Origin: Rhizophagus irregularis
Taxonomy: Eukaryota > Glomeromycota > Glomeromycetes > Glomerales > Glomeraceae
Direction: 5' to 3'
Length of the DNA stretch: 64,000 nt
Assembly (NCBI RefSeq): GCF_026210795.1
Contig: NC_089438.1
Location: 3,989,501-4,053,500 of the forward strand
Below the pieces are notes generated by a model. The model made no database searches and was not told where the DNA came from. It saw only the letters and a program-made list of their open reading frames with translations. Shown here piece after piece: positions 1 to 11,990 of this stretch (position 1 is its first letter; each line of letters begins with the position of its first letter). The position numbers and the translations under genes were made by a program.

Positions 1-1169
1 TATTAATTTTGAAGATTTAGAAGTTTTCCATTTACATAAAATTCAATTGGACTATTCCTGTTGTAGACCAAACTTGACCATGTCCCAAACAAAATCTAAT
101 AATGCCTTAAGACTGTAACAACATTCACAAGTCCATTTTTTACGTTTAATTCATCCGGTTGATCCGTGGATCATATGATGCCGCGCTAGATGCAGATCCT
201 TTGCAATTTAAATTTTCACTTAATACTATAATATTTGTGACGCAGCAATCTTGATGATAACTTTTTTTTGGTAGAAAATTGAACCCAATGACATAACTCA
301 GGAAAAATTATAGTGCCGGCCAAAAATTAAAATTTTATTTAAGGGCCATAAATTTTATTTATTAAGACCAACCAATCCACAATTTTTTTCTGGAAAGTGG
401 AAATATCCGGATTTATTGTAACGTAAGATGGTGAAAATTTGAGTAATTACATTACTCCCCACGGAACGTAAGATGAAATTTTTACCCAATTGTGATATTT
501 CTTTTATGATATAATTTCAGTTTCATATATAATAACAATAATTATGTTACATCACGCTCTAAAATTGCATCAGGAGAATAAAGTAAGCGTAGATCTACAA
601 AATAATACACATGTGAAAAAACTACGCAAATCTACACCACTCGCGACAATATACGAGTGTGAAAATATTAGAAAATTTTCAATGGTATAAAATAGAAAAA
701 CGAGTAGTTTTTTAATAGTAAAAAATAATGTAGTTACCTTAATAGCAAAATAATAAAATTTTTCTTTTTATAATTTTTTTTCTAACTTTTCTTTACTTGA
801 GTATTTTTCCGATATTTTGATATTTTTCTACATTTTTGTTATTTTTTTTTTACCTACACTAAGAGTCGAACTGAATACCTCAAGATAAATTATTACACTA
901 TTTCTTTTTTTTTAATTATTAATATTATATTTCATATTATCTTAGAATAAAGACATGCTTAAACCTTTGTATTTATGTATTTATATAATTCTTTTAGAGT
1001 GTAGATTATGAAAATATATTACAAAACTTACCTATTTGTGTAAATTTTACACAACTTTTTTAGATACAAATTTATTCAAAATATTTTAAGCTACATACAT
1101 TTTCGTGCGTGGGTTATGCAAAATCATGTATTTATGCAAATTTCTAAAGCGTAGATTACCGAAACTACC
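1..1169. other. gene-free AT-rich stretch
   Basis: No open frame with convincing composition was found. At the extreme left edge, minus-strand positions about 3-85 read as a short open stretch ending in TAA, which is too short to assign. The rest is AT-rich intergenic sequence with homopolymer runs. Confidence 0.5.
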
Positions 1170-1401
1170 AGGACCCAGAAATATATATATAGGGGTCAGG
1201 TGATGAAAAAAATTTTTTACTATGAGCTGTACGCATTTTTTCAGGGCCGGAATTATGATAATGTCAGTCGATTACTATAATAGGAAATAAAATTCTGACT
1301 GGAATTATCAAAAATTATCTAAAAAAGGAAAGATTTTCATGATTTTTTTAGTTCAAAATACGCAAACTCAAACCTGACCCTTTTATATATTTCTGGGTCC
1401 T
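1170..1401. mobile_element. MITE-like element with 8-bp target duplication
   Basis: A 232-bp non-coding element. Both ends start AGGACCCAGAAATATATA when read inward, and the inverted similarity continues to GGGTCAGGT, about 28 bp with small gaps. The flanks are identical 8-bp direct repeats AAACTACC at 1162-1169 and 1402-1409. An 8-bp duplication fits the hAT superfamily in general. There is no coding capacity inside, so it would depend on a transposase elsewhere. Confidence 0.7.
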
Positions 1402-2656
1402 AAACTACCTACTTGTGTAAAATTTATAAAACTTTTTAAGTTACAAAATCAATAAAGTATTTTTCAAATTGTTTTTATGTGTAATTACTTAAAATCATAT
1501 ATTTAAGAAATTATTTCAAGACGTAAAACTTTGAAACTAGTACCTATTCATGAAAAACTCATGCCATTTTTTAAGATACACTCTATTAAATAACTATGAT
1601 TTAAAGTGTACATTATGAAATCGTACTATATTTATAGATTTTTACGGAGTATAAATTTCCAGGTATTCTACATATTTGACAACTTTACACTAATATTCAC
1701 CTCATATAACCTCCTGGTGTAAGATTAACACTTCAAATAACAAATTTATATACAGAATATTGAGCATTATAAATTTTAGTAAAAAAAAGAATATACCATC
1801 ATATTGATGGCACATTATTCAGATATTTGTCCGAAACGTAAGCGTAGGACACATTCAATTACAGTGTAAATACTAGGATCCTGTGTAACCATCAATTTTT
1901 AATTGATTTTCGTGATTTTGTTTATCGAAAATTCGCAACGTAGCACAACGAATTTAAATATACATTTGTTTAGCTTTACATTTTTTTTAACTATGTTTTC
2001 AACGATACATTTTTTTTAACTATATTTTTAAGCGATACATCTTTTTTAACTATTTTTAAATAATACATTATCATGTGATTTTAACGTCTCGGATACTCCA
2101 ACAAGTTCCTGTTACCTAGTTTTTATTATAAAGAGCGAATAAATAAACAAATATTCTTTATTTTATTATAAGGAATAAATAAACAAACAATTAAATAAAA
2201 CAATTAAGTTTTAAAAAAAGAACAACACAATTTATTTTTATCAAAAATGATAAAAATATTAGTAATAAATTAATTAGGTTCATTTTAGTGGTTAAATATG
2301 TTTATGTTTCAAATATCCCTCATTCAGTGCCTTTATTTGGAAATTTAACAAAAAAGCAAATATTTGTTTTGAAATAAAAATAAAACATAATATTTCACAT
2401 TTTCACTATTTTTGGGAAGTCAATTTTATTTTGTTTATTTTATTTTATTTTAAGGTAAGCCATCAATTTTTATTTTGTTACACGACGGATTTCCAGGTCA
2501 CGTGTAACGTTTATGTGTAAATTTTGTATCACGCTAATAATTTTATTGATTTGTATTCAAAATTTTCGACGATCACGGACCGAACAGCTTCATTTTAATT
2601 ATAACTTGTTTTTTAACTCTATTACTGTTTTTTTTTCTTATTATTAAATTTCTCTT
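1402..2656. other. gene-free stretch upstream of A1
   Basis: AT-rich with no coding signal. It includes a three-copy tandem repeat (1977-2066) and the presumed promoter and 5' UTR of the gene starting at 2657. No recognisable TATA box could be fixed. Confidence 0.45.
1977..2066. repeat. short tandem repeat, ~30-bp unit x3
   Basis: Three imperfect copies of a unit reading TACATTTTTTTTAACTAT followed by a variable 10-13 nt (TTTTCAACGA, TTTTTAAGCGA, TTTTTAAATAA). The units start at about 1977, 2006 and 2037. Confidence 0.6.
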
Positions 2657-5600
2657 ATGGCAAATACTAAAATAATACGACGAAAGTCCCTTGGGAGAGG
2701 CGCATTTATTGGATCCTTATATAACGCCGCAAGCGATACGTTCTGCGGGACCACGATATTGAAGTCAGAGTATCCAAATGATTCCGTAAGAAGAGCTGAC
2801 ATTCCTCATGCCGAAATTTTATATGAATATGAGGATACATATAAGGAAAAGTTTAACAAGTTAGACGTTGGAGCCGAATTAAAACTAAGTGTACTCGCAG
2901 GGCTGTTTACTTTGGAAGGATCGGGAAAGTATTTAAACGATGTAAAAGAAAGTTTTAGAGCTGTAAGAGGAACTTTAATATATAAAATGACTTCGGTCGA
3001 GGAAAATTTGGATATACATCGTGATGATGTTAAATCGTGTATTTCTACAGATGTGTTTAGTAATAATCAAAATGCTACTCACGTGGTGATAGGAATAAAA
3101 TGGGGAGCTGCTATGATGGCATCATTTGAATGCAAAGATACGAATGAAGAAAGCAGATCTCAAGTTGAAGGAGCGCTAAAATGTCACTTTGAAAAAATAA
3201 CTGTATCTGGAGAGAGTCACGTAGATGTCGATGAAGGACAATCGAATATTATAAGCCGTTTCTCTATAAAACTTCTTGGTGATGTAGTTCCAAATAATAA
3301 AGAGCTTCCTCAATCCTTTGATGAAGCCAGGAAAGTAATCGCCGAACTTCCTTTATATACTAAACAATATAATAATGGTAAAGGAGTTCCAATTGAATAT
3401 ATTTTATATCCATTATCGGAACTTGCAAAACTACTTACTCAAAATTTCACGATTGACAATATGGTAACAGAACTAAGCGAAGAAACAATTCTAAGAGTAG
3501 AACAAGTTTTTGATGGTTTGTCCGAATCAAAACAAAAGCTTAATGACTTATATAATGATGCGCAGTCTATTTCTGAACTCTTACCGGACGAGGTTTTTGA
3601 TCAAATTAGCAATCGTGTACAAGAAGTTAGAATAAATGAGGCAAAATTCAGACGTGAACTTGCAGAATGTCTTGTTAAAGTACGTTCTGGTAAAAGCAAT
3701 ATTATTGAACTTGAGAATAAATTAAAAACATTTCATAAGGGTGTATTATCCAAAAGTTTTATGACAGAATTTATTCATCAACATCTTTCAGTATCTAATT
3801 TGGCCGACTTGGTACTTATATTAAAGGCCAAAAAAGTGGAATATCTTGGAAAGAATTCAAAAATTGAACATATTTTACATAAATATTCAACTAATGATAT
3901 TTATGTACTCCTTGGTTATGATGAATATATTATTGATGGTAATTCATCTCCAGTACATAGTATGTTTCGAGATCTTTACAATTCGGACGAAGGGTCAAGC
4001 AAGTTTTTCATAGTTAATCTTAAAATATGCACTCAAATAAAATGTTCTAGTTATCCAATAATTCAACATTATATTAATGGAAGATTAAATAGCAACAACT
4101 ATTATGATGATAACAAAGTATTGTTCACATCTAACCTTATCAAATTTAATCCTCTACCAAGTAACAAGCCAAAAAATGATCCCAGAGAGAAAGTAAGATT
4201 AGTAATACCTTGTCCTCAAGATTGTCCAACTACAGATTACAATTGGAGATGTTTCAGGTGTAAACAGAACATAGAATACGGCTACAACCAACACTTGTAT
4301 TGTAAATGTGGTGAAAGTAGCATTGCTCATTCTAAATTTAAGTGTAATAGTCCCCATCACATAAAAGGATACACATCTTTTGAGTTGAACAAATTCATTG
4401 ATCTGTTACCATTAGCACCACCTCAGGAAGAGATAAACATATTATTGCTTGGTGAAACTGGCGTGGGAAAATCAACATTTATAAATGCTTTTGCAAATTA
4501 TCTTAAATTTAACACTTTAGACAACGCAAAATCTGGAGATATGGAAATATTGATTCCATCTGAATTCACAATTACAGATGATAATTACGAGACAAAAACG
4601 ATAAAATTAGGTAATTATGATTCAAATGAACCATTAGAAGTAGGCGAGTCATCTACTCGAGAATGCAAAAGCTATGTATTTCATGCAGCTGAGAATAAGC
4701 TCATCAGATTAATAGATACTCCTGGAATAGGAGATACCAAAGGATCAGAATATGACGTTAAAAATTTTGAAAACATTCTGTGGTATATTAATTATTACCG
4801 GTATTTAAATGGGATATGTATCCTTCTTAAACCTAATAATGCACGACTAAACGTAATATTTAAATATTGTATACAAGAATTGTTATCCCATCTTCACAAG
4901 AATGCTAAAGATAATATTGTCTTTTGCTTTACTAATGCCAGAGAAACGCATTATCGTCCAGGAGATACATTACAACCACTTAAAAAACAACTTGAGGATC
5001 TTAAGAAGCAATCTAAGTCTGGTGTTGAAATAAAAGTTCACAAAGATACAATGTACTGTTTTGATAACGAATCATTTAGATTTTTAGCAGCAATTAAGGA
5101 AAATATAAAGTTTACAGAGATTGAGGAACGAAATTTTGCAGAAAGTTGGAAAAAATCCGTGGATGAGTCACTAAGGCTTATTGAAAATCTTGTAAAACGT
5201 CAACCCCACATAGTAGAAGATACTATATCACTCAATAACTCTAGAAATATAGTAATACTACTTTCCAAACCTCTTGCAGAAATAGAACATCTAATTCAAC
5301 AAAACATCAAATTAATAAAAGAAAAACAAGAAGAAGTAAATAACTCCAATAAAACTATAGAAGAACTTAAAGGAAAGCTTTATATTGAACAGTTAGATCT
5401 AGAACCAGTAAATTTAGGATATCCTAGAACTGTATGCACCAATAATAAGTGTGTAGAGTTATTGCAAATTGATTATACTAATATCGTAAGGATAAACTAT
5501 GTTAAGCACTGTTGTTCACACTGTTTTTTGAGGTTTTCTAAATATAATATAATAAACAACAAAGTTTTGATGTTTTGTTCAGCAATTAAGTTGAAAGATG

Positions 5601-6256
5601 GCAAATGTAAAGTCTGTGGTTGTCACTGGGATAAACATATGCATATTACTTACGAGAATAAATATATATTCAACAAAATTATAGACAAAAATATTGAAGA
5701 CCAGATTTCGGAAAATAAATCGGATCAAGAATTTAAAAGAGAAATTATAGAGGAGTATCAAAGAAGAGTTGACCAGCAACGAAAAGAACAGGAGGAAATA
5801 CAAGAAATTAGCCTTAAGTTTGCACAATTCCTAAGACAAAATGCAATAGCCGCTTACAATGATGCATATGTAGATTATCTAGATCTTTTTATAAAGGGAG
5901 AAAAAATAAAGAAAAATGCCAACCCAAATCACTATGATGATAGAATTCTCAGAGGACTTGAAACCACAAGAGATAATTACTTGAAACAAGTAGGAGTTAT
6001 AAAACAAGCTATTGATAGCAACGGTAATTCCAAAATTCTAATTACTCCAAAAGAAATAGCTGAGCTTGAGCAGCAATTGTACAATTTACCAATTAATGGT
6101 CAAACTTTGAAAAAATTAAAACAAGAGGCAGAACGTAGTCAAATAGATATGTTCAGGTATACCGAAAATCATTATATTCCTGCCTGGAAATCAGCATCGA
6201 ATATAATAAACTTTAAATCGAACCCGTTTGCGAAAATTTTTGGTAAGGGATGGTAA
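2657..6256 (+). CDS. A1: SNTX/MACPF-like domain + P-loop GTPase multi-domain protein
   Basis: Single-exon 1,199-residue protein with no signal peptide, so probably cytosolic. Residues about 8-265 open with LGRGAFIGSLYNA and resemble the perforin-like N-terminus of the stonustoxin (SNTX) family. This is recognised by pattern, not by search. A helical segment follows (about 265-390, after YPLSEL), then a segment with possible thioredoxin-like fold (about 395-515). A Cys/His cluster lies at 519-568. The GTPase domain has P-loop GETGVGKS (599-606), G3 DTPG (687-690) and a TNAR motif (759-762) at the G4 position, as in AIG1/TRAFAC-type G domains. A second Cys/His cluster (927-995) ends in KCKVCGCHWDKHMH. 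Coiled coil is likely at about 1010-1060. The start ATG matches the paralogues at 35114 and 43006. A membrane-acting or immune-type GTPase role is inference. Confidence 0.85.
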   Translation: MANTKIIRRKSLGRGAFIGSLYNAASDTFCGTTILKSEYPNDSVRRADIPHAEILYEYEDTYKEKFNKLDVGAELKLSVLAGLFTLEGSGKYLNDVKESFRAVRGTLIYKMTSVEENLDIHRDDVKSCISTDVFSNNQNATHVVIGIKWGAAMMASFECKDTNEESRSQVEGALKCHFEKITVSGESHVDVDEGQSNIISRFSIKLLGDVVPNNKELPQSFDEARKVIAELPLYTKQYNNGKGVPIEYILYPLSELAKLLTQNFTIDNMVTELSEETILRVEQVFDGLSESKQKLNDLYNDAQSISELLPDEVFDQISNRVQEVRINEAKFRRELAECLVKVRSGKSNIIELENKLKTFHKGVLSKSFMTEFIHQHLSVSNLADLVLILKAKKVEYLGKNSKIEHILHKYSTNDIYVLLGYDEYIIDGNSSPVHSMFRDLYNSDEGSSKFFIVNLKICTQIKCSSYPIIQHYINGRLNSNNYYDDNKVLFTSNLIKFNPLPSNKPKNDPREKVRLVIPCPQDCPTTDYNWRCFRCKQNIEYGYNQHLYCKCGESSIAHSKFKCNSPHHIKGYTSFELNKFIDLLPLAPPQEEINILLLGETGVGKSTFINAFANYLKFNTLDNAKSGDMEILIPSEFTITDDNYETKTIKLGNYDSNEPLEVGESSTRECKSYVFHAAENKLIRLIDTPGIGDTKGSEYDVKNFENILWYINYYRYLNGICILLKPNNARLNVIFKYCIQELLSHLHKNAKDNIVFCFTNARETHYRPGDTLQPLKKQLEDLKKQSKSGVEIKVHKDTMYCFDNESFRFLAAIKENIKFTEIEERNFAESWKKSVDESLRLIENLVKRQPHIVEDTISLNNSRNIVILLSKPLAEIEHLIQQNIKLIKEKQEEVNNSNKTIEELKGKLYIEQLDLEPVNLGYPRTVCTNNKCVELLQIDYTNIVRINYVKHCCSHCFLRFSKYNIINNKVLMFCSAIKLKDGKCKVCGCHWDKHMHITYENKYIFNKIIDKNIEDQISENKSDQEFKREIIEEYQRRVDQQRKEQEEIQEISLKFAQFLRQNAIAAYNDAYVDYLDLFIKGEKIKKNANPNHYDDRILRGLETTRDNYLKQVGVIKQAIDSNGNSKILITPKEIAELEQQLYNLPINGQTLKKLKQEAERSQIDMFRYTENHYIPAWKSASNIINFKSNPFAKIFGKGW

Positions 6257-7191
6257 GGTTCAAGGAAAGCGTTAGGCATTTTATTTAACATTTAATAACA
6301 TCATTGTCAAAATCAGGTAAATTAAGTAGTTATAAAAATAGTATTTTAAATGTCCAATATTTTATCTAAGATTCTATTATCTTTCACAATTATAATTCTA
6401 TATTCATTTATTTCTCTTTAAATACTGTTTACCAATTATTTATAAAATTAACACAAATAATATCGAAAATGAAATTATTAAAGGAAAGAATCATTCGAGA
6501 AATGAATTTATTTTATTTTATAATAGGAGAACTTATAGGTCATTACTCTGTCACGTTGTAAGACAATTAATATTGTGACTTAAATTTGGTCACGTTTTCT
6601 TTTATCACGATGATCACGTTTTATTCGGTAGGACTGCGCTGCTTCTAATTGAATTAAATGAAGATAACGTTAAAATTTTGAATTTCTACACAATAATCTT
6701 AGTTTCATTTGGCCAAATTATAATTTCAGCAATTCAGTTACAGTAAAATCGTATTACAAATAAGCGTTAACAACAAATTTATTCAGTTATTATACATGTA
6801 TAAAATGATTTTTGAAAATAAATATTTCGTTTACATAATCTTTTTACAATAAAATTATAAATTAATATGCATTAATCGAAAATTGCAATTGAAACGCGGT
6901 TATTAATTTTATTTAAATTGAAAACTGCATTACAAAAACAAAAATTTAGAGCCACTTCTAAGAATAGATAATCTAAAAATAAGTATATTTATATATTTGT
7001 AATTTAAATCTAAATTAGTCGGTAAACACCGGAATTTATTTGGCTTTATTTGTAAATATTTGTATATAATAATGTATGACAGCGCTGTGTGAGGTTGGTC
7101 AAAATTGATGTATTACAGAATAAACACTATAATTATTAAACGCCATAGTTAATTCAGATATTTTGTCGAAATTTTTTTTCTTTATCTAATC
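6257..7191. other. intergenic A1-A2
   Basis: About 935 bp of AT-rich sequence between the two tandem paralogues. It holds the A1 3' UTR and the A2 promoter. No ORF, RNA gene or repeat was recognised. Confidence 0.5.
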
Positions 7192-10100
7192 ATGGAAGAT
7201 ATTAAAAAAATCATAAAACGAAAATCTCTTGGAAGAACCGAATGTATTGGATCTCTATATAATGCCACAAGGGATACATTCTGCAAAACTACGATATTGA
7301 AATCAGGAGTTTCAGATGATGCCATGAGGAGAGTAGACATTTCCGATACTAAAATATTATGTGATTATAAAGATTCATATAAGGAAAAGTTCAACAAGTT
7401 AGATATTGAGAATGAATTAAGATTAAGTATTCTCACAGAAATTACCGCTCTGAAGAATTCCGGCACATATCTGAGAGATATAAAAAAAAGCTTTAGATCC
7501 GTAAGGGGAACTCTTATATATATAATAACTACTATTGAAGAACATTTAGACATTTACCGTGATGATGTTAAAGCATGCATTTCTACAGATGAATTTAACA
7601 ACTCTGATGCTACCCACATCGTGACAGGAATAAAATGGGGAACAACTATGACGGCAATATTTGAGTGTAAGGACGTGAATGAAGAAAATAGGTCTCAAAT
7701 TGAAGGAGCATTAAAGTCTCGTCTTAAAAAAATAGCAAATTATGGAGAGGGTCGCATAGATGTTAAAGATGAACCATATAATATAATGGAATGCTTCATC
7801 ATAAGACTTCTTGGAGATGTTATTCCGCATGATAAAGAACGTACTCAATCCTTTGATGAAGTTATAAAAGTCATTTCTGATATTCCTTTATACATTAAGA
7901 AATTTAATAATGGGAAAGGATTTCCGGTTGAATACACATTATATCCATTGTCAGAACTTACAAAACAGCTTTCTCAAAATGTCATTGTCAAAAGTATTGC
8001 AACAAAATTTAATGAGGAAACTATTCTAAAAATAGAGCAAGTTTTTGACGGTTTGTCAGAGTCTAAACAAAGGCTTTATGATTTGTATCATGATGCAAAA
8101 TCTACCTCTGACCTTATACCGAACAAGATTTTTGATGAGATCAATAATTATAGACAAATGTTTAGAGAAGAAAGATCAAGATTTAAGCATGAACTTGCCG
8201 AAAGTCTTGTTAAAATACGTTCTGGAAAAAGTAATACTATTGAATTCGAGAATATAATAAAGAAATTTCAGAAAGGTATCTTATCCAAGGATTCTATTAT
8301 GACATATATTCAGCAACACCGATCAATATCTATAAAGGCCGACTTAGTACTTGCTATAAAGTCCGAAAAAGTGAAGTACCTTGATAACAATTCAACTATC
8401 AAGCATATTCTGAATATGCACTCAAACAATCATGTTTTTATACTTTTCGATAACGAAGACTATATTATTGATGAGAATTCTTCATCAGTATATAGCATAT
8501 TTCGAGACCTGTGCAATTTGAATGAGGGAATAGGCAAATTCTTTATAGCTGATCTTAAAACTTTTACTGGCATAAAAGATCCTGGTCGTTTAGTAATTCA
8601 TCACTATATTAATGGAAAGCTAAATAGTGATGATTATTATAATGATAATAAAGAACTATTCACATCAAATCTCATTAAATTCGATTCTGAGCCACGCTTC
8701 AAACCAAAACATAATCCCAGTGAGAAAATACGATTGACATTACCCTGTCCTCAAGTTGATTGTCCATCTTTAATTTGTGAATGGAAATGTCTTAAATGTA
8801 AACAATCTATAGACTATGGCTTCAACTTACGCTTATACTGCAGATGCGGTGAAAGCAAAATTTCTCGTTGCAAGTTCAAGTGCAATAGTTCATATCACAT
8901 TAACGGATACGTATCTTTTGAATTAAATGAACTTACTGACCTATTACCATCAGCACCTTCACAGGATGAAACAAACATATTATTACTTGGTGAGACTGGT
9001 GTGGGGAAAACTACATTTGTAAATGCTTTTGCAAACTATCTCAAATTCAAAACACTAAGCGATGCAAAATCTGGAGACATAGAGATATTTGTTTCGTCTA
9101 AATTTACAATAACAGATGAAAACTATAACAATAAGGTAATTAAGATCGGCAAAGCTGACTCAAATGAACAATTGGAGAACGTAAGTGCATCTTCTACCCA
9201 GGAATGTAGAAGTTATATATTTCATTTAGCTAAAAATAAGCGAATAAGATTGATTGATACACCTGGTATAGGAGATACTAGAGGGATAGATCAAGACAAG
9301 AAAAATTTTGAAAACATATTAAATTTTATTAGTAATTTTAAGTTTTTAAATGGGATATGCATTCTTCTTAAACCTAACAATTCACGACTAAATGTAGTGT
9401 TTAGGTTTTATATACAGGAATTATTATCAAATCTTCACAAGAATGCTAAGGACAACATTGCTTTCTGCTTTACTAATTCTAGAGGAACATTTTATCGTCC
9501 TGGAGATACATTACCATCACTTAAAAAACAACTTGAGGAGTTCAAGAAGAGATCTACTATTGAAATAAAGGCCAACAAGGAAACGATGTACTGTTTTGAT
9601 AATGAGTCATTTAGATTTCTAGCAGCAATAAAGGCAGGCGTATCATTTACGGATACAGATGAACAAAGTTTTTCAGAAAGTTGGCACAAGTCTGCAGATG
9701 AATCATCAAGGCTCATTAAGTACATTATGACACGTCCACCTCACAAAATAAAGCACACTCTATCACTTAATAATTCTAGAAATATAGTGACAATGCTTTC
9801 AAAACCTCTTGCTGAGATAGAACAGCTTATCCAAATAAACATCAAGCTGGTCAAAGAAAAACAAAAAGAATTAGAAAACTTCAACCAAATCACAGAAGAA
9901 TTTAAAGATAAGCTAAATATTTTACAGCTGAAACTTGAACCAATAGCATTGGAATATCCAAGAACTGTATGCACCAATAGTAATTGTATCAAATTTTTGC
10001 AAATTAAACAAACTAATATTAAGACAATAGATTATGCAACACATTGTTGTCCAAGTTGCAATTTAACAAATATTAGATGTGATAAGATAGATGGTACAGC

Positions 10101-10704
10101 CTTGAGATGCTGCCCGGTGCTTGCTGGAAAATGTAAAGTCTGTGGCTGTTGTTGGGATAAGCACATATATATTACCTACGAAAATAAGATCAATGTAAAA
10201 GTGAAGAAGAAATCAACCAAGAAAGCGATTATAGAAAAGTGTCAAAAAAGGATTATCAAGTTACAAAAAGAACAGCGAAAAATCAATGAAATTAATTTCA
10301 AGTTCGCACAATTTTTAAGACAAAATGCAATATACAGTTCTTGTGATGCATATGTAGATTACTTAAACCATCTCATAAACGAAGAAAAAAGTAAAAAGAG
10401 TACTGATGACGATGATGAAATCATTAATGGACTTGAAATCACAAAAAGAAATTATTTGAAGGAAATAGAAGTTATTAAACGAGCGATCGAAAATAATGAC
10501 TCTTCCATGCCTCCTATTTTACCAAAAGATATAACCGAGTTTGAACAACAATTATATAATTTAAAAATCAATGGCTCAACTCTGAAAAGGATGAAAGACG
10601 AAGCGGAACGTAATCGAACAAATGCATTCAGATATAATGAAAATCATTATACACATACTTGGAAGTCGTTATCAAACTTTATTACAAAAGTTTTCCATGG
10701 ATAG
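7192..10704 (+). CDS. A2: divergent SNTX/MACPF-like + GTPase paralogue
   Basis: Single-exon 1,170-residue paralogue of A1, in tandem and on the same strand. The domain order is the same: perforin-like N-terminus (opens LGRTECIGSLYNA), helical segment after YPLSEL, first Cys/His cluster, P-loop GETGVGKT (600-607), DTPG, TNSR at the G4 position, and second cluster ending KCKVCGCCWDKH. It is clearly more diverged from A1 than A4 is, so A1/A2 is the older duplication. It is shorter near the second cluster and coiled coil (the stretch after ITYENK lacks about 25 residues). It lacks the FGKGW C-terminus shared by A1 and A4. All GTPase motifs are intact, so it is probably functional. Confidence 0.82.
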   Translation: MEDIKKIIKRKSLGRTECIGSLYNATRDTFCKTTILKSGVSDDAMRRVDISDTKILCDYKDSYKEKFNKLDIENELRLSILTEITALKNSGTYLRDIKKSFRSVRGTLIYIITTIEEHLDIYRDDVKACISTDEFNNSDATHIVTGIKWGTTMTAIFECKDVNEENRSQIEGALKSRLKKIANYGEGRIDVKDEPYNIMECFIIRLLGDVIPHDKERTQSFDEVIKVISDIPLYIKKFNNGKGFPVEYTLYPLSELTKQLSQNVIVKSIATKFNEETILKIEQVFDGLSESKQRLYDLYHDAKSTSDLIPNKIFDEINNYRQMFREERSRFKHELAESLVKIRSGKSNTIEFENIIKKFQKGILSKDSIMTYIQQHRSISIKADLVLAIKSEKVKYLDNNSTIKHILNMHSNNHVFILFDNEDYIIDENSSSVYSIFRDLCNLNEGIGKFFIADLKTFTGIKDPGRLVIHHYINGKLNSDDYYNDNKELFTSNLIKFDSEPRFKPKHNPSEKIRLTLPCPQVDCPSLICEWKCLKCKQSIDYGFNLRLYCRCGESKISRCKFKCNSSYHINGYVSFELNELTDLLPSAPSQDETNILLLGETGVGKTTFVNAFANYLKFKTLSDAKSGDIEIFVSSKFTITDENYNNKVIKIGKADSNEQLENVSASSTQECRSYIFHLAKNKRIRLIDTPGIGDTRGIDQDKKNFENILNFISNFKFLNGICILLKPNNSRLNVVFRFYIQELLSNLHKNAKDNIAFCFTNSRGTFYRPGDTLPSLKKQLEEFKKRSTIEIKANKETMYCFDNESFRFLAAIKAGVSFTDTDEQSFSESWHKSADESSRLIKYIMTRPPHKIKHTLSLNNSRNIVTMLSKPLAEIEQLIQINIKLVKEKQKELENFNQITEEFKDKLNILQLKLEPIALEYPRTVCTNSNCIKFLQIKQTNIKTIDYATHCCPSCNLTNIRCDKIDGTALRCCPVLAGKCKVCGCCWDKHIYITYENKINVKVKKKSTKKAIIEKCQKRIIKLQKEQRKINEINFKFAQFLRQNAIYSSCDAYVDYLNHLINEEKSKKSTDDDDEIINGLEITKRNYLKEIEVIKRAIENNDSSMPPILPKDITEFEQQLYNLKINGSTLKRMKDEAERNRTNAFRYNENHYTHTWKSLSNFITKVFHG

Positions 10705-11990
10705 TAGACTTAGTAAAATGTCTTTCGTAATTGATATGTCAAATTTACTATTTCATTCATTTCACGAAGTTATCAGCAGTTTGTTTTAATTTTTGCTAAA
10801 TCTAATTTTATAAATTTAATCAAAGAGGACTTATTGAGTCAATAGGTGATTTGTTCTGCCATTACACACGTTGTCGGTTTTGTTCACGTGATCAATCAAT
10901 AAATTAAAGAGCACCCTTATCCTAGACCCATTTTCTCAAATATAATTGGTTTAAAATCAGCCACACTGTTTTTGCAAAATATTAAAAAAAAAATGAATTG
11001 TTCACACTTTTAAGATATAAAAAATGTTTGTTTTTCTCAATTTAAATTTTTTAATCACTATTTTAATAAAAAATGCATATTTATTGTAATTTTATATTTG
11101 ATTTTTTTAATAAGCTAGTACATATAAAAAACGCGTCTTATTATTACAAAAATTACACAAAAAAGCAATAATTTAGTAAAAATTGTTATTTCAATAAAAA
11201 ATGATATCCGGTTAAATAAATAGTTTCGTTTAACATCAATCCCCCCTCTAATTTTCTTATACCATGTGATGTTAAACGAAACTAGTATTTGTTGAATTAC
11301 ATTGTAAAATAAAAATCCAGCCTCATTACAAAAAATGTCTATAACTTTGCAAATATGCAAGCTATTTTACAAAATTAATACATGAATAGACAGACCCTTG
11401 CCTGCTGAAAAACTTAGTCCTCCAAGACTTGTTTTATTCGACAAAGTGCTCAAATTACGCACATATTTTTACAAATATTCAAACTATTTTAATAAAATTT
11501 ATTTCTAACTGAAGTACTACCTCCATACTAACAAAATTGAGTTCAATAAGCTAAGATTTTTATTATTTTATTTTTAATTACTAGTATAAACTTTTAAAAT
11601 AAAAATAATAGAGAATTTGATACAAATAATCTTTGCCTTTTAACTTTTACTCAAATTATCATTATCATAAAAAAATACATTGCTTAAAATTTGTCTGAGA
11701 CTATCATTATCCGTTCAAATTGAAAGAGACGACCTTAACCTTAATCAAAACTTATGAGCTCTTTGGGATCAATTTTTTTTGTTTATTTATTTTTAATAAT
11801 TGATTTAATAAAAGTCTAATAAATACAAAAAAAATTGCTAATAAAATATATTTAATTGCTATTAATACTATAAAATCAAGGCTGACAAGTTACAACAAAG
11901 GTTCTAACATTGAATATATCATGTACAAATAATGATTGTATTTCCGGTTATTTAATGAACAATAAATAGTAATTACCGAGTAATGAATTA
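10705..11990. other. gene-free stretch with a perfect small hairpin
   Basis: AT-rich and non-coding. It contains an 18-bp perfect inverted repeat at 11221-11284 (listed separately). The minus-strand open frame around 11115-11360 spans this hairpin and has no gene-like composition. Confidence 0.45.
11221..11284. repeat. perfect 18-bp inverted repeat (hairpin)
   Basis: TAGTTTCGTTTAACATCA at 11221-11238 is the exact reverse complement of 11267-11284, with a 28-nt loop containing a run of six C. It could be the remnant of a very small palindromic element; no target duplication was seen. Confidence 0.75.

Noticed and set aside
3-95. Short minus-strand open stretch ending LLNLQN-stop at the window edge
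   Set aside because: About 30 codons with an upstream stop. It faintly suggests the start of a larger protein family but cannot be supported.
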